From NCBI GenBank assembly GCA_021740645.1, contig JAIOZL010000048.1, positions 1 through 34,472 on the forward strand: DNA of 34,472 nt, written 5' to 3'. A program made the translations under genes and the position numbers. Position 1 is the stretch's first letter. Each line of letters opens with the position of its first letter. The DNA comes from Bacteroidales bacterium. GTDB lineage: Bacteria > Bacteroidota > Bacteroidia > Bacteroidales > JAADJA01. The notes beneath the pieces are model-generated. The model had not been told where the DNA came from. It made no database searches and was given only the letters and a program-made list of their open reading frames with translations. Below are positions 26,114 through 34,388 of this stretch, piece after piece.

Positions 26114-28248
26114 CCATCGCTTTCTTGATGGTTCAGTTCCTTACGTGGGCACAGGACTCTCCTCACGGTGAAGAATTTACCATTGCCTGTGATGTATGCC
26201 ATACTTCAAATAGCTGGAAGATTGACCCGGCGTATTCTACTTTTAATCATAATACATCCCAGTTTCAACTTACAGGGCAGCATACACAAGTTGTTTGCAG
26301 ATCATGTCATACCTCATTGATATTTAAAGATGCTGGCACGGAATGTATGGCGTGTCATACAGATATGCATGAGCAAAGTCTTGGCTTTGAATGTGACAGG
26401 TGCCATACCCCAAATTCATGGATTGTTCCCAACATCACAGAAATTCATCAGTTGAGCCGCTTTCCTTTATTAGGTGCACATGCAACGGCCGATTGTTTTG
26501 AGTGCCACCCTTCAGAAAGCTTGCTGAAGTTTGAGCCCCAGGGAATTGATTGTTTTGATTGTCATAAAGACGAATATTATGCAGCAATAAACCCAAATCA
26601 TGTTTTGGGAAATTTTTCGACCGATTGTTTTGAATGTCATTTGGTGAATGCTTTTACATGGGCCGGTTCGGGGTTTAACCATTATTTTTTCCCACTCACC
26701 CAGGGACATGAAATTTTTGAATGCACATTATGCCACATAAACGGGGATTATTCTACCCGCCCTTCAACCGATTGTTTTGATTGCCATCAATCTGATTATG
26801 TAGCCACATCCAACCCAAATCATCAAAGTATTGATTTTTCGACAAATTGCACTGAATGTCATACCACAAGCCCCGGATGGAAACCTGCCACTTTTGACGA
26901 ACATGATGCCATGTTTTTCCCGGTATATTCCGGACAACATAATAATGAATGGAATGATTGTATTGATTGCCATAGTAATCCTTCGAATTATGCAGTTTTT
27001 ACCTGCATCGACTGCCATGAACACAACCAGAGTGAAATGGATGATGAACATGATGAAATTGGGGGCTATGCATATAATAGTCCGGCCTGTCTTGAGTGCC
27101 ACCCGACAGGCGACGGAGAGGGTAGTTTTAATCATAGTGCATCTAACTTCCCACTAACAGGTGCCCATGTTGATACCGATTGTGCAAGTTGTCATACAAA
27201 TGGCTACCAGGGAACCACAACAATTTGTTTTGATTGCCACATCGAAGTCTATAATGCATCTACCAATCCAAACCATGTTTCCGCAGGCATCCATACGGAC
27301 TGTGAAGTTTGTCATACTACAGATCCTGGCTGGCAACCTGCTTTATTCGAAATTCATGATGAAATATATCCATTAACTGGAGGCCACTTAAGTACCGATT
27401 GTTTTTCATGTCATAATGATAACTATAGCAATACTCCCAACGTATGTTTTGACTGTCATTCTGAACAATACAATCAAACCAGCAATCCCAATCACACTGT
27501 TGTTGGTATTACTACGAGCTGTGATGAGTGTCACACTACAAATCCGGGATGGACACCTGCCAATTTTGAAATTCATAATGATTTTTACCCTTTAACAGGT
27601 GCACATTCTTCTGTTGACTGTTATAGTTGTCATGAAGGAGTTTATAGTAATACTCCCAACGTATGTTTTGACTGTCATTCTGAACAATACAATCAAACCA
27701 GCAATCCCAATCACACTATTGTTGGTATTACTACGAGCTGTGATGAGTGTCACACTACAAATCCGGGATGGACACCTGCACTCTTTGAAATTCATAATGA
27801 TTTTTACCCTTTAACAGGTGCACATTCATCCCTGGATTGTTATAGTTGTCATGAGGGAGTTTATAATAATACTCCGAATACCTGTTTTGGGTGTCATGCC
27901 AGTGATTACAATCAGACCAACGATCCTCCTCATGCTTCAGCACAATTCCCTACAGACTGTGAGCTATGCCATAACCAATCTGCATGGGAACCGTCTACTT
28001 TTAATCATGATTCCCAATATTTCCCCATATACAGTGGAGAGCATGAAGGAGAATGGGATCAATGCAGTGATTGTCATACAAACCCCTCAAATTATGAGAT
28101 TTTTAATTGCTTAGTTTGTCATGAACAGGGCGATATGGCAGATGAACATTCTGGGGTTACAGGTTACGTTTATAATAGCATCGCATGCTTAGAATGTCAT
28201 CCGGATGGTAATAATAAATTTAATTATAACTCTAACTTTAACAGATAA
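26095..28248 (+). CDS. 28-heme c-type cytochrome
   Basis: The 717-residue exported protein has its own short signal peptide (1-19, LTWAQ) and 28 CxxCH motifs by my count. The repeats have the pattern CFDCH...NPNH...TDCxxCHTTxPGWxPAxFExH followed by YPLTGxHxxxDCxSCH. The conserved NPNH and TGxH histidines are probable distal heme ligands. Two adjacent 73-residue copies are nearly identical (see the repeat entry). The composition is acidic, unlike the Lys-rich 20-heme neighbour, so the two may form a charge-matched pair. No lipobox is evident. The C-terminus after the last heme is short and Asn-rich. It directly precedes a beta-barrel gene (6 bp gap), so it may be the periplasmic or surface part of an outer-membrane conduit. 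Confidence 0.93.
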   Translation: MRNLSLTIAFLMVQFLTWAQDSPHGEEFTIACDVCHTSNSWKIDPAYSTFNHNTSQFQLTGQHTQVVCRSCHTSLIFKDAGTECMACHTDMHEQSLGFECDRCHTPNSWIVPNITEIHQLSRFPLLGAHATADCFECHPSESLLKFEPQGIDCFDCHKDEYYAAINPNHVLGNFSTDCFECHLVNAFTWAGSGFNHYFFPLTQGHEIFECTLCHINGDYSTRPSTDCFDCHQSDYVATSNPNHQSIDFSTNCTECHTTSPGWKPATFDEHDAMFFPVYSGQHNNEWNDCIDCHSNPSNYAVFTCIDCHEHNQSEMDDEHDEIGGYAYNSPACLECHPTGDGEGSFNHSASNFPLTGAHVDTDCASCHTNGYQGTTTICFDCHIEVYNASTNPNHVSAGIHTDCEVCHTTDPGWQPALFEIHDEIYPLTGGHLSTDCFSCHNDNYSNTPNVCFDCHSEQYNQTSNPNHTVVGITTSCDECHTTNPGWTPANFEIHNDFYPLTGAHSSVDCYSCHEGVYSNTPNVCFDCHSEQYNQTSNPNHTIVGITTSCDECHTTNPGWTPALFEIHNDFYPLTGAHSSLDCYSCHEGVYNNTPNTCFGCHASDYNQTNDPPHASAQFPTDCELCHNQSAWEPSTFNHDSQYFPIYSGEHEGEWDQCSDCHTNPSNYEIFNCLVCHEQGDMADEHSGVTGYVYNSIACLECHPDGNNKFNYNSNFNR
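27430..27867 (+). repeat. Two tandem 219-bp units inside the 28-heme gene
   Basis: Units 27430-27648 and 27649-27867 start at the same AATACTCCCAAC phrase and differ at about 12 of 219 bases by my hand alignment. Each unit encodes 73 residues and three CxxCH sites (CFDCH, CDECH, CYSCH). More diverged copies flank them on both sides (27300-27430 and after 27868). This points to a recent in-frame duplication. Confidence 0.9.
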
Positions 28249-28254
28249 GCACAT

Positions 28255-29859
28255 ATGAAATACTTTCTTGGCATATGGGCCGTTTTTATTGTGGTTTTCA
28301 GTTTTACTGGTCATGCACAACAAACTGTTATTGAAGGCCAGGTATCCTATCTCTCTTCACAAAATGTCTATATTAAGTTTCAATCCACTGAAGGAATTGA
28401 AGCTGGTGATACTTTATATTTTAGTGAGGACGGTGAATTTTTACCAGCAATTAAAGTCAATAATCTATCCTCAATATCATGCGTTGGGATACCTATTTCC
28501 GATCTATTATTAAATGTTGGAGACCCGATAATTGCACGCATAAATATACCTGTTCGGGAAGTATCAGAGGAGGCAGTTAAACCAGTGGTTTCTGTTTTGC
28601 CGGAAGATTCAATTGAGGAGTTGGATTCACCCGATAAGGTTTCCATTCGACCTGAACAAATTTTAAGCGGAAGGTTTTCAGCAGCCTCTTATTCCAACTT
28701 TTCAAATACGAGGGGAGGAAATTCCCAAAAGATGAGGTATACCCTTGCCATGAAAGGGAACAACATCTATGGTTCAAAATTTTCCTTCGACAGCTATATT
28801 TCCTTTGTTCATAGGCAGGATAATTGGGCCGAAATCCAGGACAATGTTTTTCATGGTTTAAAAATATATAACCTCTCATTGAAGTACAAGATTTCCAGTT
28901 CATCAACCTTATGGGCAGGTAGGAAAATTAACCCGAGAGTTTCAAGTTTAGGGGCAAACGATGGGATTCAATTCGAACAAAAGTTTAAATCATTTTATGT
29001 GGGAGCAATTGTGGGGTCACGACCTGATTATTATGATTACGGTTTCAATACAAAATTATTACAGTATGGCGCTTATTTCGGACATGAACATACCAATGAA
29101 AAGGGAAATATGCAAAACTCATTGGCATTAATTGAGCAGGATAATGGAGGTAAAACCGACAGGCGATTTGCTTATTTCCAACATACAAATTCGCTGTTAA
29201 AGAATTTATTTTTATTTGGATCAGCCGAACTGGAATTGTTTAAAAACATTAATAATAACCCACAGGCTACTTTAAATTTAACAAATTTATATGTTTCGCT
29301 CAGATACCGAATTATTAAACAACTTTCAGTGACAGCTTCCTATAGTGCCAGAAAAAATATCATTTATTATGAAACCTATAAATCATTTATTGACCAGTTA
29401 GTAGATTCTGAAGTGTTGAACGGAACAAGGTTGCAAGTAAATTACCGCCCCATGAAGTTTCTTTCCATAGGTGCAAAGGTTGGTTACCGTTTTCAAAAAA
29501 ATGATTCAAGACCTTCTAGAAATGTTTATACTTATGTGACATATAGCCAGGTGCCTGGTATCAAAGCCAGTGCCACAGTTTCAGCTACAATCCTTGAAAG
29601 TGGCTATCTAAATGGAAAAATATACAGTGCAGGTTTGACTAAAGATATCATTCCGGGAGTACTATTTGCGGGAATTAATTTCAGGTATATTGACTATACC
29701 TATTATTTATCAGAGTATAAGTTATCCCAAAATACAGCCGAATTCAATGTGACCTGGAAAGTGTATAAAAAACTGTCGATGGGGATCAATTATGAAGGAA
29801 CATTTGAAGATGTTAATGCCTACAATCGATTGTATGTAAGTTTACGACAGCGGTTTTAG
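28255..29859 (+). CDS. Predicted outer-membrane beta-barrel (porin-like) of the multiheme operon
   Basis: The 534-residue protein has a signal peptide (1-21, FTGHAQ). An N-terminal globular region (about 25-110) looks like an SH3/beta domain, and an acidic linker follows (about 110-145). From about 145 to the end, alternating polar and hydrophobic residues run in strands, e.g. YTLAMKGNNIYGSKFSFDSY, LSLKYKISSSSTLWAGRKIN, FYVGAIVGSRPDYYDYG and LQVNYRPMKFLSIGAKVGYR. The chain ends in Phe after LYVSLRQRF, the usual barrel-insertion signature. I estimate about 18 to 22 strands by eye. It starts 6 bp after the 28-heme gene. By analogy with MtrB and other porins of porin-cytochrome complexes it may hold a heme wire in the outer membrane. 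Sequence similarity to those porins is not apparent to me. Confidence 0.8.
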   Translation: MKYFLGIWAVFIVVFSFTGHAQQTVIEGQVSYLSSQNVYIKFQSTEGIEAGDTLYFSEDGEFLPAIKVNNLSSISCVGIPISDLLLNVGDPIIARINIPVREVSEEAVKPVVSVLPEDSIEELDSPDKVSIRPEQILSGRFSAASYSNFSNTRGGNSQKMRYTLAMKGNNIYGSKFSFDSYISFVHRQDNWAEIQDNVFHGLKIYNLSLKYKISSSSTLWAGRKINPRVSSLGANDGIQFEQKFKSFYVGAIVGSRPDYYDYGFNTKLLQYGAYFGHEHTNEKGNMQNSLALIEQDNGGKTDRRFAYFQHTNSLLKNLFLFGSAELELFKNINNNPQATLNLTNLYVSLRYRIIKQLSVTASYSARKNIIYYETYKSFIDQLVDSEVLNGTRLQVNYRPMKFLSIGAKVGYRFQKNDSRPSRNVYTYVTYSQVPGIKASATVSATILESGYLNGKIYSAGLTKDIIPGVLFAGINFRYIDYTYYLSEYKLSQNTAEFNVTWKVYKKLSMGINYEGTFEDVNAYNRLYVSLRQRF

Positions 29860-29880
29860 TTAAACTAAGAATGATATCAT

Positions 29881-30336
29881 TTAAATTAAGCTGAGAATTT
29901 TTTCCAGCCCAAATTTATCCTCCTCATCAAAGGAATTCAGGTCTTTGCTGTCGATATCAAGAACACCAATAATATCGCTTTGCTTATTCTTCAAAGGAAC
30001 TACAATCTCTGAATTTGACCTGGAATCGCAGGCAATATGTCCCGGGAACTGGTGTACATCTGGAACCACAAGTGTTTCTTTTTGGTTTATTGCAGCCCAG
30101 CATACGCCGGTATTTATTTTGAGTTTAATACATGCAACCGGACCCTGGTATGGGCCAACGATCAGCTCACCATTTTTCAGTATATAAAAACCGACCCAAA
30201 AATAATAATCGAATTTATGGTAAAGAACGGCATTAATAGTTGACATGGCCGCTAGCTGATCAGTATTCTCGTTGAGCAATGCTTCAAGTTGAGCATATAT
30301 CCTTAAATATCGTTGGCGTTTTTTTTCTTTATCCAT
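29881..30336 (-). CDS. msrC: Free methionine-(R)-sulfoxide reductase (GAF domain)
   Basis: Reduces free methionine-R-sulfoxide in the cytoplasm, repairing oxidative damage. The 151-residue single GAF domain matches the fRMsr family: DYYFWVGFYILKNGELIVGP, YQGPVACIKLKINTGVCWAA, VVPDVHQFPGHIACDSRSNS and EIVVPL. All three catalytic cysteines are present (C69, C79, C103). Their spacing of 10 and 24 residues equals that of C84, C94 and C118 in the E. coli enzyme. It sits between the two cytochrome units in convergent orientation with the barrel gene. It may be a bystander or an oxidative-stress companion. Confidence 0.93.
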   Translation of the reverse strand: MDKEKKRQRYLRIYAQLEALLNENTDQLAAMSTINAVLYHKFDYYFWVGFYILKNGELIVGPYQGPVACIKLKINTGVCWAAINQKETLVVPDVHQFPGHIACDSRSNSEIVVPLKNKQSDIIGVLDIDSKDLNSFDEEDKFGLEKILSLI

Positions 30337-30435
30337 ATTTTCAAATTAATAATTCAAATTCCTTTGATGAATAAAAAGAACAACCCAAATCTAAAAAGGT
30401 TATAAAGTTATGGGATATGAATTGTTTATCGTCGT

Positions 30436-33234
30436 TTAATTGTATCCAAATAGCATGGAATAGATAATCAGAACAACCATGGTTAAACCAATTAAGAGAA
30501 ACGTATAACCAAATATTTTCACGGTTTTTTCCCATTTAGGCCTGCGTTCTCTTTTAATTAAAACCTTTTTTAGTCGGCCTGATTGTTTTAGAAGTTCATA
30601 TTCACGGGGCCTGTCGTGTTTGTATTCCTCAAAAGGAACAGTACCCGTAAAAATTACTGTATCCATCGGAAAAGCATCGGGCCTGAGATGGGTATTAAAA
30701 AAGTGTACAGTGAAAATAAATCCAACCGCAAGTAGAGCTTCATCGGAATGAATGATCATCGCCACATTAATCAACCAACCCGGGAAAATTTGTGTGAATT
30801 GTTCAGGAAACCAAAGGATCAATCCTGAGAATCCAATTACAGCAACACCCCAGAATACCGCCATATAGTCAAACTTTTCCCAATAGGTCCATCGGCCATA
30901 GTTAGGACGAGGCCCTAAACCCACAAACCATTTGATGGTTCCCCAAAAATCCCTTAAATCCTGCATTGAAAACATTAATGAGTTGGGGCCAAAAACAAAT
31001 CTTTTGAAAGGAATATGTCTTTTGATCTTTAAACGGATCAGGGAGCCAAGGTGAAAAATGAAATACCCGAAAGTGATAATCGCAGCAAAGCGATGTATAT
31101 TGCCAGCTACATTAACTCCACCTAATATTTTGGATAGCCAGTTTGCCCAGGGCATTCCGGCAAATTTCAGCATCATTCCTGTAAGGGCCAACATAAGGAA
31201 ACTCAGGATGACAAAAATATGGGTTAACCTTTGACTTCTCGTGAATCGTTGAATGTGATATTTGCTGTCTGCTGATTCGCGACGTAATTTCCTTTTTTTC
31301 AATCCTTGTATAGATCTTGGTAACCACATTAGCAGGTGGACTCCAAAAAATCCAAATACACCAATTAGAAGGAATGTCATTCCCCAGAAAGCGTAATACA
31401 ATATTGGGTATTTCGCTTTATTATGATGTGTAGCATGGGTTAAATATCCAGTAAATCTTACATTGGCATCGGGATGACATTTTTTACATGTTTCCACAAT
31501 GTTTTTACTTCCTACAGAGGACAATGGATTATTGGCATTATAAATTCTGTGTGCACCATGACAATCAGAACACCTTGCTGATTTTTCATAACCCAATTGA
31601 TATGCTTTTCCATGGTAGGTCTCCATATATGTTTCGGCCAGGTCTTCATGACAATTACCACACTGATGGGTAACTTCATTCATGAATTTATCTTCACTGA
31701 TATCCGAAATGAAATGCGCAGTATGGCAATCGGTACATGTAGGGTATTTTTTGCGATGATCATCCTTTGTAATAGCATGATCACTTTTAATGTAATCATC
31801 GTAGATACCTTTATGGCAGGTGGCACAAGTAGCAGGTATATTTTTAGGGTTGACGGAAGAATTTTCATCAGATTCTTTAAGGACATAATGTGTGGTATGA
31901 CAATCTGTGCAAACAGCACTAGGGAGTAAGCCCTTTTCTGTCAATCCTTTACCGTGCATGCTTTGGGAATAATCGAAGAAGGCATTAATTTCCTTTAATT
32001 CAGTCATTTGTACAGCTTTTCCGTCCGTCCTGTGACATTCGCCGCAAAGCCTGGGAATCTCAGTCCGGTATGTGGGAGAAGTATCGTCATAGCGTGTTTT
32101 TACAATATGTGTCCCATGACAATCAGTGCAATAGGGGGCATTTGTTTCTTTTCTGAAATAGGCCTGGCCGTGGCCACTTGAATTATATACATTTGAAACT
32201 TCGGCGTGGCAATTGGAACAATCCACTTTTAGGGCTGTTTCACATGGTCTTTTCAAATTGGTAGACACATCTGAATGGCATTTTACACATGTAATATTCC
32301 GGTGAACGGAGTTGTTAAGATCCTCAGGGTTTACCAACAATGAAATAATCGTATCATTGACGACTTTATGTACATTCTCTTTTTCATGACATTTTAAGCA
32401 GGATTTGTCAGATATGGTGTTGACAATGTTTTGTGCATTTACTTTGTGAGGTGGGTGGCAATCAGTACAGGCAGGTATTGCTCCGGGTTCCTTTTCCCAG
32501 AGTTCTTTTTTTATAATTTTTGTATGAACTTCTTCAATTTCAGCATGACATTTCATACAAGTTGAAGCAATATTTTTAACTGAAATAGATGAGTTTGGAC
32601 TTGTATGTGGAAGAACAAGATGATTTCCATGACAATCATTACATGTGGCAGATACAATTAGGCCTTTTTTGAATAAACCCTCACCGTGTATACTTTGGCT
32701 GTAATTCTCTAAAATATTATGCTCAGTAATATTATAAGTTCTTGCTACAGGCGCCCCTTCGCGATGACACTTCCCACATAAGACCGGTATGTTCATTTTA
32801 TAGGTCCTTGATTTGGGTGACTTGCTGGACAATACGTTATGCCCTCCATGGCATTCTTTGCAATCAGGTGCATACAGAGCATTTAACTTCAACGCCTGAC
32901 CATGTATCCCTTTATCAAACATTATTTGAGCCTCGTCATGGCAATCGCCACAGATAACAGGTGCAAGCACTTCATTATGGGGAAAGTCCTCCACATCAGC
33001 TTCCGCATGGCATAAAACGCAATCCACATCCTTATGCACTGAATTCTGAAAGATGCTTAAATTAACATACACAGAAATCGTTCTCCCTTGTCTTTCAGTG
33101 GTAAGTTCAGGGTCTTCATGACACATCATACAGTCATCATTCGACTGGCTATAAGCAATACCTGAAATTAAAACCAGAATGCCCAGATAGAGAAAATTAA
33201 ATATTTTTCGGTAGCTTATTATTTTTGTTTCCAT
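30436..33234 (-). CDS. 19-heme cytochrome c fused to a cytochrome b membrane domain (CbcL-like quinol oxidase)
   Basis: The 932-residue protein joins a signal/anchor (about 8-28), a periplasmic domain with 19 CxxCH sites (residues 35 to 587), and a C-terminal membrane domain of about six helices (from about 610). The membrane domain resembles the FdnI/HydC-type dihaem b subunits. His residues suited to heme b are in RLTHIFVIL, NIHRFAAIITFGYFIFH and VHFFNTH. The heme domain is internally duplicated: residues about 125-230 and 369-475 share the pattern CHG-H...IPxLCGxCHR...YSQSxHGxGL...GLxxSAxCxDCH. Geobacter CbcL has the same plan with fewer hemes and oxidises menaquinol toward extracellular acceptors. 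This protein therefore likely moves electrons from menaquinol into the periplasmic heme network. It is transcribed away from the tetraheme gene. Confidence 0.92.
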   Translation of the reverse strand: METKIISYRKIFNFLYLGILVLISGIAYSQSNDDCMMCHEDPELTTERQGRTISVYVNLSIFQNSVHKDVDCVLCHAEADVEDFPHNEVLAPVICGDCHDEAQIMFDKGIHGQALKLNALYAPDCKECHGGHNVLSSKSPKSRTYKMNIPVLCGKCHREGAPVARTYNITEHNILENYSQSIHGEGLFKKGLIVSATCNDCHGNHLVLPHTSPNSSISVKNIASTCMKCHAEIEEVHTKIIKKELWEKEPGAIPACTDCHPPHKVNAQNIVNTISDKSCLKCHEKENVHKVVNDTIISLLVNPEDLNNSVHRNITCVKCHSDVSTNLKRPCETALKVDCSNCHAEVSNVYNSSGHGQAYFRKETNAPYCTDCHGTHIVKTRYDDTSPTYRTEIPRLCGECHRTDGKAVQMTELKEINAFFDYSQSMHGKGLTEKGLLPSAVCTDCHTTHYVLKESDENSSVNPKNIPATCATCHKGIYDDYIKSDHAITKDDHRKKYPTCTDCHTAHFISDISEDKFMNEVTHQCGNCHEDLAETYMETYHGKAYQLGYEKSARCSDCHGAHRIYNANNPLSSVGSKNIVETCKKCHPDANVRFTGYLTHATHHNKAKYPILYYAFWGMTFLLIGVFGFFGVHLLMWLPRSIQGLKKRKLRRESADSKYHIQRFTRSQRLTHIFVILSFLMLALTGMMLKFAGMPWANWLSKILGGVNVAGNIHRFAAIITFGYFIFHLGSLIRLKIKRHIPFKRFVFGPNSLMFSMQDLRDFWGTIKWFVGLGPRPNYGRWTYWEKFDYMAVFWGVAVIGFSGLILWFPEQFTQIFPGWLINVAMIIHSDEALLAVGFIFTVHFFNTHLRPDAFPMDTVIFTGTVPFEEYKHDRPREYELLKQSGRLKKVLIKRERRPKWEKTVKIFGYTFLLIGLTMVVLIIYSMLFGYN

Positions 33235-33800
33235 GTATGCAGATGTTAAGTAGAAATGTCGAAGTTACGTAATTGAAATGTTAAAAACATATCTATTAAT
33301 TAATTTATATAGATTCTAAAATGGGCAAATTATTCATCATGTTCATTACTGAAGCCAGACAAATAAACTCATTTTGACTGAGTTTCACAGTACTTACAAA
33401 AATGCAACTTTAATTCAAACATATCTATAAGGGACTTCATGATATTTTGCCGGATAATGATTGATTAATGATAACCTAAACCTGATATTTATCAATTTTT
33501 GAGTCTACAGGAATAATTTATTAATTCGTATCATTGTACCACTAATTCATTTGGGATTAATTGTTCTGACATCTTTTTGATTCACATACCCTATAATTCG
33601 ATAAGTTGAGCAATTCTCTGCAAGTTTTACCTTTTAATAAATTTGGGTTTGGCTTAATTATTGAACAATACAGAAAAATGAAAAACCACTGGTTATCGTT
33701 TAATGGATCAAATAAAGCGTACTTTTGTTAAATAATTTTAATTTTATAGTGAAATTTTTTTACCAGATAAAAATGAGTATTAATTTAAATCTAAAATGTT
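33235..33800 (+). other. 566-bp intergenic region between divergent cytochrome genes
   Basis: Very AT-rich, with no credible ORF, tRNA or strong hairpin that I can see. It must hold the promoters of both the CbcL-like gene (minus) and the tetraheme gene (plus). Weak TAnnTTTG-like boxes occur (TAACTTCG on the minus strand at 33267-33260; a TTTG at 33724-33727), but none matches convincingly. The length leaves room for regulator binding or a small RNA. Confidence 0.4.
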
Positions 33801-34331
33801 ATGATAACTAAAAATCTTGTATTAGCTCTTTGCCTGGTTTTTTTTGCAGGAAGTTCATTAACTGCACAGGACTTTGAATATATTGGAGCAGCTAAATGTA
33901 AAATGTGCCATAATAAACCAGCAACAGGTGAGCAATATAAAATCTGGTCAGACGGACCACATGCAAATGCAATGAAATCACTAAGCAATGAAAAATCAAT
34001 GAAATATGCAAAAGAAAATGGGATTGCTGATCCAACCACTGATGCAAAATGTGTTAAATGCCATTCTACTTTTGGAAGCATTGACGAAAGTGTAAATTTA
34101 GGGATTAAAATTACTGAAGGTGTTTCATGTGAATCATGTCACGGACCTGGCAGTGTTTATAAATCAAAAACAATCATGCAAAATCGTGAAAAAGCAATAG
34201 CCAGCGGTATGATCGTGCCAGATCAAAAAACTTGTGAAGGATGTCATAATAAGGAAAATCCATTTTACAAGCCTTTTAATTTTGCTGAAGCATCGAAAAA
34301 AATTGCTCACCCAAATCCTGCGGCACAATAA
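33801..34331 (+). CDS. Tetraheme cytochrome c554-like protein
   Basis: The 176-residue exported protein has a signal peptide (1-22, LTAQ) and four CxxCH sites (CKMCH, CVKCH, CESCH, CEGCH). The pattern YIGAAKCKMCHNKPATGEQY, then IWSDGPHANAM and the later GVSCESCHGPGSVYKSK matches the cytochrome c554/c' family of soluble periplasmic tetraheme carriers. The extra His in GPHANAM and the HGPGS segment are typical of that family. It is short for the family but complete, ending HPNPAAQ. It is probably a mobile carrier between the quinol oxidase and the larger cytochromes, or toward another acceptor. An IS1595-family transposase begins 57 bp downstream. Confidence 0.9.
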   Translation: MITKNLVLALCLVFFAGSSLTAQDFEYIGAAKCKMCHNKPATGEQYKIWSDGPHANAMKSLSNEKSMKYAKENGIADPTTDAKCVKCHSTFGSIDESVNLGIKITEGVSCESCHGPGSVYKSKTIMQNREKAIASGMIVPDQKTCEGCHNKENPFYKPFNFAEASKKIAHPNPAAQ

Positions 34332-34388
34332 TATTATAGAGGTCATCATTTAATTTCATATCTTAGCATCCTGAAAATCAACAGAAAT

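Noticed and set aside
26764..27336. Open frames on the minus strand opposite the 28-heme gene
   Set aside because: They arise because the repeated TGTCAT of Cys-His codons reads as ATGACA on the other strand. They have no family resemblance, while the plus frame has 28 CxxCH motifs and a signal peptide.
27430..27867. Direct repeats that might be read as a CRISPR array
   Set aside because: The units are 219 bp, contiguous without spacers, in frame, and encode heme-binding repeats of the 28-heme cytochrome.
24512..28248. Cytochrome c nitrite reductase or hydroxylamine oxidoreductase
   Set aside because: No CxxCK catalytic heme motif and no HAO-type crosslink Tyr pattern was seen. All sites are CxxCH in a repetitive wire-like layout.
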